Positions 6,435-10,805 of a stretch of 10,805 bases of DNA are shown here, piece after piece (positions within the stretch are counted from its first letter, which is position 1; each line of letters opens with the position of its first letter). Source of the stretch: Candidatus Rokuibacteriota bacterium (GTDB taxonomy: Bacteria > Methylomirabilota > Methylomirabilia > Rokubacteriales > CSP1-6). The notes under the pieces were generated by a model. It did not search any database, was not told the DNA's origin, and saw nothing but the letters and a program-made list of their open reading frames with translations. The position numbers and the translations under genes were made by a program. The stretch covers positions 1 through 10,805 of the forward strand of contig JACOVB010000341.1 of NCBI GenBank assembly GCA_016177555.1, written 5' to 3'.

Positions 6435-6657
6435 CCAACGCGCGGTTGGCTTTCTGCGGTAGTTCCAAGAACACGGAGTACTCAGCGGAGTAGAGATAGT
6501 CGTCCCCCGATTCGTCGATGATCCGCAGGTGACCTTCCGCCGCCGCAGCCCTATCGGGCAACACCCCGTAGACCTTACGAACGTCCAGATCCTCGGCGCC
6601 CTGATTCCGGACGCAGAGGGCGAACCCCTTCTCAGGGATTCCTATGATGGGCCTCAT
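6379..6657 (-). CDS. Conserved small protein of unknown function in the TA island
   Basis: A 92-residue protein. The part that looks conserved is GFALCVRNQGAEDLDVRKVY (residues 10-29), then VLPDRAAAAEGHLRIIDESG and DDYLYSAEYSVFLELPQKA. I recall similar small proteins (xCVxNxGYxxSLxLRKxYxxLPD ... DESGEDYLYP) in many bacteria, without known function. Homologs would end near residue 73, so the last 20 residues, which overlap the DUF4258 gene in another frame, may be an extension caused by mutation. The ATG follows the HigA stop TAG directly, with no gap and no good ribosome site, so translation is probably coupled. Location suggests a TA-related or regulatory accessory role; this is inference. 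Confidence 0.7.
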   Translation of the reverse strand: MRPIIGIPEKGFALCVRNQGAEDLDVRKVYGVLPDRAAAAEGHLRIIDESGDDYLYSAEYSVFLELPQKANRALGATPGGRPGLGTRVRRDG

Positions 6658-6945
6658 CTACACCGGCGCAAGCTTCACCACCCGAAGTCGCTTCCGACGC
6701 TGCTCAGCGCGCCAGAGATCGTACTGCGTCTGCTGGTTCAGCCAACTCTCGGACGATGTCCCGAAAGCAATGGAAAGACGGACCGCCATCTCGGCGCTGA
6801 CTCCGGCACGGCCGTTCAGAATAGCGGAGAGGGTCTTCCGGCTCACTCCCAAAGCTTCAGCGGCCTGCGTCACGGTCACGCCGAGTGGCTCAAGGCACAG
6901 GGCCTTGATGATCTCGCCCGGGTGAGGTGGCTTGTGCATACGCAC
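6658..6945 (-). CDS. higA: HigA family antitoxin / addiction module transcriptional regulator
   Basis: A 95-residue protein beginning with the HigA signature [15 protein letters not shown]. An HTH of the XRE/Cro type follows at about residues 24-46 ([20 protein letters not shown], then NGRAGVS). The helix [20 protein letters not shown] and the tail [15 protein letters not shown] are typical of VapI/HigA. HigA normally neutralises the RelE-fold ribosome-dependent RNase HigB and represses the operon. The GTG start at 6945 is chosen because AAGGGAG lies five bases upstream and it gives the usual MRMH start; ATG 6939 is the alternative. No higB is present. In its place 37 bases upstream stands another antitoxin-like gene. 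The downstream gene starts directly after its stop. Confidence 0.88.
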   Translation of the reverse strand: MRMHKPPHPGEIIKALCLEPLGVTVTQAAEALGVSRKTLSAILNGRAGVSAEMAVRLSIAFGTSSESWLNQQTQYDLWRAEQRRKRLRVVKLAPV

Positions 6946-6982
6946 CGCTACTCCCTTGCTCGAGGGGCCGAGACGATTCGGG

Positions 6983-7165
6983 TCACCGGAGAAGCCGCCG
7001 CTTCGCCTCGCTGTGATCGATGCTCTGTCCCGCGTCCAGTTTAGCGAGGCCGCGCTCGATCTTCGCCACGAGCACCAACCGTTCAATGACGTCTTCCAGC
7101 GTGGCATCCGCTGGCAGCTTCTCGATCACCTCGAGGACCTTCTGTTTGGCGCTGCCGCCTAGCAC
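6983..7165 (-). CDS. Small antitoxin-like protein (ParE/RelE-type partner), toxin absent
   Basis: A 60-residue, mostly helical charged protein: [20 protein letters not shown] (residues 4-23), then [20 protein letters not shown] and [18 protein letters not shown] recognise this pattern as that of small antitoxins usually followed by a RelE/ParE-type toxin gene. It has no evident DNA-binding domain. The GTG at 7165 is the likely start, preceded by a long purine run (AAGGGGGGG); a GTG at 7186 would add seven unlikely residues. The expected toxin gene is missing: the next gene, 37 bases downstream, is higA. Antitoxin function is inferred from family resemblance. Confidence 0.75.
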   Translation of the reverse strand: MLGGSAKQKVLEVIEKLPADATLEDVIERLVLVAKIERGLAKLDAGQSIDHSEAKRRLLR

Positions 7166-7232
7166 CAGCCCCCCCCTTGGCTGCACTCACGCAGCACTTG
7201 CAGGACAACCGAACCCGATCGTGAACGCAGTA

Positions 7233-7259
7233 GGGCGTCCGCCTATGCGGCGAACGCCC
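7233..7259. repeat. Strong hairpin upstream of the antitoxin-higA genes
   Basis: Arms 7233-7243 (GGGCGTCCGCC) and 7249-7259 (GGCGAACGCCC) pair at 10 of 11 positions around the loop TATGC. The mismatch is a G-U wobble in minus-strand RNA. No T-run follows, so a classic terminator is unlikely. It lies about 70 bases upstream of the antitoxin start and could be an operator or recombination scar. The 10-base core CGTCCGCCTA recurs at 7322-7331. Confidence 0.5.
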
Positions 7260-7569
7260 GCGGTGAGCGGCCGCGGCGGCCGACACGAGCCAGCGGTCCG
7301 CTCCAGCGCGCACGTCGGCGACGTCCGCCTAGCGGATCCAGCACGTCCTTGGACAGGAACAGGAGGGCGCTCAGCGCCTGGTTCCGGGTCGAGGCGGCGG
7401 CGCGCCCGTCGGCCGCCAGGGAGGCAAGGGACGTCGTGATCTCCCGCGCGCCCATCTCCGCCGGTTGGCGCTTGCCGTGGACGGAGCGGGACCCGCGGAC
7501 CACGAGGGCCCGTGAGGGCCGACCTCCGACCGGGTACGCGAGCGGGCCGAGCGATCCTCGAAGGGTCAT
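7243..7569 (-). pseudogene. Integron-type tyrosine recombinase (IntI/Xer-like), N-terminal fragment
   Basis: An open frame of 108 codons starts at ATG 7569 after a purine-rich ribosome site. The segment from 7479 down to 7328 carries the SAM-like core-binding domain of integron-type integrases: HGKRQPAEMGAREITTSLAS, LAADGRAAASTRNQALSALL and FLSKDVLDPLG. The ASTxNQALSALLFL stretch is a strong signature of this group, where it contacts DNA. The 30 residues before HGKR do not match the usual YxxWIRRFI segment, and after LDPLG the sequence becomes low-complexity Arg/Gly until a stop at 7243. The catalytic domain with R-H-R-Y is wholly absent from the window. It is therefore an inactive remnant. 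It ends at a repeat (CGTCCGCCTA) that recurs 86 bases downstream. Confidence 0.7.
7436..7464. repeat. 29-base repeat, copy A (inside the integrase fragment)
   Basis: These 29 bases encode PAEMGAREI of the integrase remnant on the minus strand. They recur at 9091-9119 with two differences. Both copies lie downstream of a serine hydrolase gene copy. Confidence 0.75.
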
Positions 7570-7605
7570 GACGCGGGCTTCCCCCCTCTCGGTCGGGACG
7601 CGCCA

Positions 7606-7634
7606 ACTATAGCGCGCAGGCCCGGGTGGGGCAA
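7606..7634 (-). promoter_or_regulatory. Sigma-70-like promoter before the integrase fragment
   Basis: On the minus strand TTGCCC (7629-7634) and TATAGT (7606-7611) are separated by 17 bases, near-ideal spacing with a 4/6 -35 and a 5/6 -10. Transcription would start near 7599, about 30 bases before the ATG at 7569, and run toward the integrase remnant and possibly on to the TA genes. Confidence 0.55.
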
Positions 7635-7777
7635 TGGCGCCGCCTCTGTGGTCGTGGCGAGGACGGAGATGAAGCACCGCCCGGGCGCCAGAGGGCGGGA
7701 CGGCGCGATCGGCTGGAGCGGCTACCCGCGGGCCGCCCGGACCAGCCGGCGCTGAGCGCGCCGAGGGGCACCGCGGC

Positions 7778-8303
7778 TCAGGCGGCGCGACTGGCGAGGA
7801 TGCGGGCGAGGAGGCCGTCCACCTCGGGCTTGTCCACCCAGCGCACCACCATGACCAGGTCGGGATCGAGCCAGAGGACATGCGCGCCACCGTCCAGCGC
7901 GAAGAGGCTCGCCGCCGGCGCGCTCGGGTAGAGCGCGCGGCCGGTGCTGAGCCACCAGAGCAGACCATAGCCCGGGTTTGGCTGCCGACGGCGTCCGGAG
8001 CGCGTCGATCCAGTCGGCGGGGACGATCGGCTTCCCCGCCCGGAGGCCGCGGCGATGGACGAGGTAGGCGAAGCGGGCGTGGTCGCGCGTGCTGGCCCAG
8101 AGCCCGCCGCCCCAGTGGGCGCCATGACGCGGGTGCGGAGCACCTCGGGCAGCGGCTGCCGGAAGAACTGGAAGAGCGAGAGCGCGAGCGGGTTGACGCG
8201 GACGTCGTTGGACTCGAAGTGGGTGCCCGGGGGGCGCAGGTCGCGCGGCTGGCCCTTGCGCGAGTTGTCGGTGGCACCGGGGACGACCACCCGGTTGCGC
8301 GGG
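7778..8303 (-). pseudogene. Truncated, rearranged second copy of the serine hydrolase gene
   Basis: This stretch matches 9157-9779 closely along nearly its whole length, including the ends NSRKGQPRDLRPPGTHFE and WVDKPEVDGLLARILAS. Only the C-terminal part of the gene is present; similarity stops near 8303, nine bases from the end of the MazF pseudogene. A block equal to 9503-9596 (94 bases) is deleted between short TGG repeats, a six-base DH repeat is lost, and one base is gained near 7970-7980. The deletion and the gain cancel, so a 170-codon frame survives with about 55 scrambled residues in the middle. The catalytic tyrosine position reads FESND instead of FEYND, and the SxxK serine is missing. 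It cannot be an active enzyme. Confidence 0.88.
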
Positions 8304-8311
8304 ACGGCTCC

Positions 8312-8656
8312 TCAGCGCCCCAGGACGACGTCGATGCCCGAAAGCACCAGCTCGATCTTCGATATCGAGAGCTTGCCCGTTCGTTCGGTGAGGTCCGTCT
8401 TGTCCAGCGTCACCAGCTGGGAGACGTTGGCGACCGATTCCTTCGGAAGCCCAGTTGCGCTGGACGGCAGCAGGACGTTCCCGGGCGCTGTCGCCCACTT
8501 CAGGTTGCTCGTCAGGGCCACGCACACGACGGTTGCAATGCGGCTACGGTTCAGCGCGTCTCCCTGTACGACCACGACCGGACGCCGGAACCCCGGTCCG
8601 GAGCCCGTCGCCTCTGGCAGGTCGGCCCATCAGACGTCGCCCTGGGCGACAGTCAC
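8312..8656 (-). pseudogene. mazF: MazF/PemK family endoribonuclease toxin with an early nonsense codon
   Basis: Reading from a GTG at 8656 that overlaps the antitoxin stop (GTGA), the frame runs VTVAQGDV, then TGA at 8630-8632, then WADLPEATGSGPGFRRPVVV. It continues VQGDALNRSRIATVVCVALT and on through GLPKESVANVSQLVTLDKTD to ELVLSGIDVVLGR. MazF proteins read GDVWWADL here, so a single TGG to TGA change at codon 9 explains the stop. The rest, 114 codons in all, is the usual length and fully open. Known MazF toxins cut mRNA at short sequence motifs. A restart at GTG 8575 would lack the conserved Arg-Pro segment needed for activity. Other genes here end in TGA, which argues against recoding to Trp. 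Confidence 0.88.
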
Positions 8657-8889
8657 CAGTCGCTGCGCTTCAGGACGCGGCGGGAAGCCGCACGCACGAA
8701 TTGCTCCGCCGGTTCGCCGATCTCGGCCAGCGCTCGATCCATCGCCTCGGTCACACGATCGGGGGTGTGACGCGCCACGTATTCGGCGAGGGCCCGGCTG
8801 TAGACCTGGCTCCGCGAGCGCCTCATCCGGCGCACCAGCCGCTCTGCCTCTTCAAAGACGTCGTCCGGGACGGACACCGCAATCTTCAT
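8653..8889 (-). CDS. Ribbon-helix-helix antitoxin paired with MazF
   Basis: A 78-residue protein. It opens with a strand MKIAVSVPDDVFEEAERLVR and continues RMRRSRSQVYSRALAEYVAR, the ribbon-helix-helix (CopG/Arc-like) DNA-binding fold in residues 1-41. A C-terminal tail (EIGEPAEQFVRAASRRVLKR) follows, which in such proteins binds the toxin. This is the usual partner of MazF toxins of the mycobacterial and cyanobacterial type. Its stop overlaps the toxin start (GTGA), so the pair was made as one operon. The toxin is now interrupted, yet this gene appears intact. Close to the ATG there is no good ribosome site; a -10-like TATACT ends six bases upstream, suggesting a leaderless transcript. Confidence 0.88.
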   Translation of the reverse strand: MKIAVSVPDDVFEEAERLVRRMRRSRSQVYSRALAEYVARHTPDRVTEAMDRALAEIGEPAEQFVRAASRRVLKRSDW

Positions 8890-8923
8890 ACCGTGAGTAT
8901 AACCCATCCCCGGAACCCGTCCA
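8888..8923 (-). promoter_or_regulatory. Candidate promoter/operator of the antitoxin-mazF operon
   Basis: On the minus strand TGGACG (8918-8923) and TATACT (8896-8901) are separated by 16 bases. ATAC (8888-8891) and GTAT (8897-8900) form a small inverted repeat covering the start codon and the -10 box. This is a plausible site for ribbon-helix-helix autorepression. The start codon would lie at or very near the 5' end of the transcript. Confidence 0.45.
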
Positions 8924-9090
8924 CCGCCTGTCCGTTCAACCTGAGCTCGGCCGCTGGGTGCGCGGGGCTGCGTATTCCGGCAGACGCGGCGAGGCGGGTC
9001 GGCCTGTTCCGACGGGCCGGCGGGGTGTCTCGGCCGCATCCGGCTCCGAGCGGACGCTGCCCCGCCCGTCACGGCGCGGACATCCGCCTG

Positions 9091-9119
9091 GTGACCTCCC
9101 GCGCCCCCATCTCCGCCGG
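9091..9119. repeat. 29-base repeat, copy B (integrase scrap after the hydrolase)
   Basis: It differs from 7436-7464 at two of 29 positions. On the minus strand it reads PAEMGAREVT, the same motif as in the integrase remnant, but no further integrase sequence surrounds it. The rest of 8924-9156 holds no gene or structure that I can support. Confidence 0.7.
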
Positions 9120-9156
9120 GGCCGCCGGAGCCGGGCCCGCCGACGGGCGCGGCGGC

Positions 9157-10314
9157 TCAGCCGGCGAGGCTGGCGAGGATGCGCGCGAGGAGCCCGTCCA
9201 CCTCGGGCTTGTCCACCCAGCGCGCGACCATGACGAGGTCGTGGTCGGGATCGAGCCAGAGGACATGCGCGCCCCCGCCGAGGGCGAAGAGGCTCGCCGC
9301 CGGCGCGCTCGGGTAGAGGGCGCGGCCCGTGTTGAGCCACCAGAGCAAGCCATAGCCCGGATTGGCCGGCGACGGCGTCCGGAGGGCGTCGATCCAGTCG
9401 GCGGGCACGAGCGTCTTCCCCGCCCAGAGGCCGCGGCGATGGACCAGGTAGGCGAAGCGGGCGTGGTCGCGCGTGCTGGCCCAGAGCCCGCCCCCCCAGT
9501 GGCCGCCGCCCGACACCGACGGCATCCGCACCCCATCGATCTCCACCCACGCGTCGCGGTAGCCATGCCACTGCCACGTGTCGGAGGCCCCGATGGGCGC
9601 CATGACGCGAGCGTAGAGCACCTCGGGCAGCGGCCGCCGGAAGACCTGGAGGAGCGACAGCGCGAGCCGGTTGACGCGGACGTCGTTGTACTCGAAGTGG
9701 GTGCCCGGGGGGCGCAGGTCGCGCGGCTGGCCCTTGCGCGAGTTGTCGGTGGCGCCCGGCGCGACGACACGATTGCGGTCCACCGCGTCGGGCTTGCCCC
9801 AGAGCGTGCCCTCCCACTCGCTCGTCTGCTGGAGGAGGTGCCGCCAGGTGATCGCGCGGTTGCCGGGCGCCTCGAAGCCGTCGTCGAGGGCAGAGGCGCG
9901 GACGGGATCGTCGAGACTCCGGATCAGGCCGTCCTCGAGGGCGAGCCCGGCCAGGATGGCGAGATAGCTCTTCGCCACGCTGAAGGTCATGTCCACCCGG
10001 CGCGTGTCGCCCCACTCGGCGACGATCCGCCCGCCGCGCAGGAGGAGCCCGCTCGGACCGGCCCACTCCCGCACGGGTCCGGTGAGCTCGTTCCAGGGCG
10101 GCCCCTCGTCCACGTACACGGTCGGGTAGTAGCGGCCGTCCTCGGTGAAGAGGCTCTTCGGCCAGCGGCTCTCGTGAGCGCGGGCGAAGGCGACGGCCTC
10201 GGCGAGAGGTGCCGGGTCGAGGCCGGCTGCCGCCGGCTCGACGCGCTCCCAGTCGTCGGGAGAATCATCGGGGGGAGGATAGTAGTCCACGGGTCCCGGC
10301 TCCGCCGCCATCAT
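9157..10314 (-). CDS. Serine hydrolase, beta-lactamase (class C/PBP-like) family
   Basis: A 385-residue enzyme of the beta-lactamase-related family. The active-site SxxK is FSVAKSYLAILAG (S112, K115) and the second motif is FEYND with Y209. HWGGGLWASTRDHARFAYLV (272-291) is the conserved block after the active site, and the third motif region is GGGAHVLWLDPD (346-357). The family includes esterases, D-aminopeptidases and class C beta-lactamases; the substrate is unknown. Two ATGs are adjacent (10314 and 10311), without a clear ribosome site, and no signal peptide is visible, unlike many periplasmic relatives. A leaderless or longer form cannot be excluded. The C-terminal 200 residues are duplicated as the pseudogene 7778-8303. 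It diverges from the ABC transporter gene across 67 bases. Confidence 0.9.
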   Translation of the reverse strand: MMAAEPGPVDYYPPPDDSPDDWERVEPAAAGLDPAPLAEAVAFARAHESRWPKSLFTEDGRYYPTVYVDEGPPWNELTGPVREWAGPSGLLLRGGRIVAEWGDTRRVDMTFSVAKSYLAILAGLALEDGLIRSLDDPVRASALDDGFEAPGNRAITWRHLLQQTSEWEGTLWGKPDAVDRNRVVAPGATDNSRKGQPRDLRPPGTHFEYNDVRVNRLALSLLQVFRRPLPEVLYARVMAPIGASDTWQWHGYRDAWVEIDGVRMPSVSGGGHWGGGLWASTRDHARFAYLVHRRGLWAGKTLVPADWIDALRTPSPANPGYGLLWWLNTGRALYPSAPAASLFALGGGAHVLWLDPDHDLVMVARWVDKPEVDGLLARILASLAG

Positions 10315-10329
10315 AGCGCATGCGCGGCG

Positions 10330-10338
10330 TGCTAGAAT
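10330..10338 (+). promoter_or_regulatory. Extended -10 promoter of the ABC transporter gene
   Basis: TGCTAGAAT is an extended -10 element (TGn plus TAGAAT), 43 bases before the ATG at 10382. The -35 position 17 bases upstream (ATCATA) is weak, as is common with extended -10 promoters. Confidence 0.5.
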
Positions 10339-10381
10339 CCGCGTGTCGCGCGGCTCACACTTCGAACCCGGAGGCCCTCCG

Positions 10382-10805
10382 ATGCGTATCCGACTCGCCT
10401 GGACCGCCGCCCTCGCCCTCGCCTGGCTGGCCGCCTCACCCGCCGCCGGCGCCGCCGCCCCAAAGGCGGGCGGCACGCTCGTCTATGCGACGGGCACCGA
10501 CGCGCTCACCCTCGACCCCCAGTTCGTCACCGACGTCCCCACCGCCCGGGCCGTCATGCATATCCACGAGACGCTGGTGTACCAGGACGACGAGGGCAAG
10601 ATCGTCCCGGGCCTCGCCGAGTCCTGGTCCGTCTCCGCCGACAAGCTCACCTGGACCTTCAAGCTCCGCAAGGGCGTCCGCTTCCACGACGGGACGCCGT
10701 TCAATGCCCAGGCCGTCAAGCACAGCCTGGACAGGCTCCTGAACCCGGCCACGGGCTCGCCCCGGCGCAGCACCGCCCAGGCGATCAAGGAATCCCGCGT
10801 GGTGG
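10382..10805 (+). CDS. ABC transporter substrate-binding protein (SBP_bac_5, peptide/solute type), N-terminal part
   Basis: The first 141 codons of a gene that leaves the window at the right. A Sec signal peptide (MRIRLAWTAALALAWLAASPA, cut likely after AAGA near residue 24) is followed by KAGGTLVYATGTDALTLDPQ, the classic start of DppA/OppA-type binding proteins. Then come HIHETLVYQDDEGKIVPGLA, ESWSVSADKLTWTFKLRKGV and RFHDGTPFNAQAVKHSLDRL, all in family order. Such proteins capture di- or oligopeptides, nickel or other solutes in the periplasm for an ABC importer; the ligand is unknown. The ribosome site GGAGG (10370-10374) is seven bases from the ATG. Permease and ATPase genes would be expected downstream, beyond the window. 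Confidence 0.93.
   Translation, partial: MRIRLAWTAALALAWLAASPAAGAAAPKAGGTLVYATGTDALTLDPQFVTDVPTARAVMHIHETLVYQDDEGKIVPGLAESWSVSADKLTWTFKLRKGVRFHDGTPFNAQAVKHSLDRLLNPATGSPRRSTAQAIKESRVV

Noticed and set aside
7233..7259. Rho-independent terminator
   Set aside because: The hairpin is strong but no T-run follows on either strand, and it lies upstream of the antitoxin genes instead of after a gene.
8630..8632. TGA recoded as Trp or selenocysteine in MazF
   Set aside because: Other genes in the window end with TGA at expected family ends, and MazF is not a selenoprotein family. A nonsense mutation is simpler.
5405..8889. CRISPR array or tRNA genes in the island
   Set aside because: No regularly spaced direct repeats and no cloverleaf-like sequence were seen. 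The repeats present are single pairs.
8455..10335. Plus-strand open frame of 626 codons across the serine hydrolase
   Set aside because: It is antisense to the hydrolase with its SxxK motif and to the antitoxin gene; the composition is low complexity. A shadow frame.

Overview
The window is about 70% GC and densely packed with genes. Metabolic genes with no obvious phage character surround a disturbed stretch of small toxin-antitoxin (TA) genes. The mix of genes would suit a high-GC soil or groundwater bacterium of the Rokubacteria/Methylomirabilota or proteobacterial kind. That placement is inference only: no rRNA or marker gene is present.

Left part (1-5329), ordinary metabolism. Four genes lie on the minus strand, read right to left: an alpha/beta hydrolase (2043-2888), a secreted Vgb-like beta-propeller gene with a one-base frameshift (1292-2028), a thioredoxin-fold protein with only one cysteine in its active-site motif (496-1095), and the start of a LigB-type extradiol dioxygenase that leaves the window (1-377). 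Divergent from them, a small ABM-domain monooxygenase (2951-3289) overlaps a quinone oxidoreductase (3286-4248) by four bases. An odd AT-rich patch and a coding-like scrap follow, then an aldo/keto reductase (4424-5329).

Middle part (5340-9125), an island of small TA genes and mobile debris, almost all on the minus strand and partly lower in GC. In transcription order it holds: an RHH antitoxin (8653-8889); a MazF toxin gene with a nonsense codon (8312-8656); a truncated and scrambled second copy of a serine hydrolase gene (7778-8303); an N-terminal fragment of an integron-type tyrosine recombinase behind a good promoter (7243-7569); an antitoxin-like gene (6983-7165); a HigA antitoxin without HigB (6658-6945); an unrecognised small gene (6379-6657); a frameshifted DUF4258 gene (6190-6434); a 71-residue antitoxin-like protein (5930-6145); a hairpin resembling an integron attC site (5863-5916); and an apparently intact hicA-hicB pair (5405-5838).

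The striking pattern is that the antitoxin-side genes are intact, while every toxin except HicA is missing, frameshifted or stopped. Together with the integrase remnant and the attC-like hairpin, this suggests an old integron-like or recombination-prone locus whose toxins have been disarmed.

Right part (9157-10805). A full-length beta-lactamase-family serine hydrolase (9157-10314, minus) is the parent-like copy of the 7778-8303 pseudogene. A divergent gene starting at 10382 encodes the beginning of a periplasmic peptide/solute-binding protein of an ABC transporter and runs off the window.
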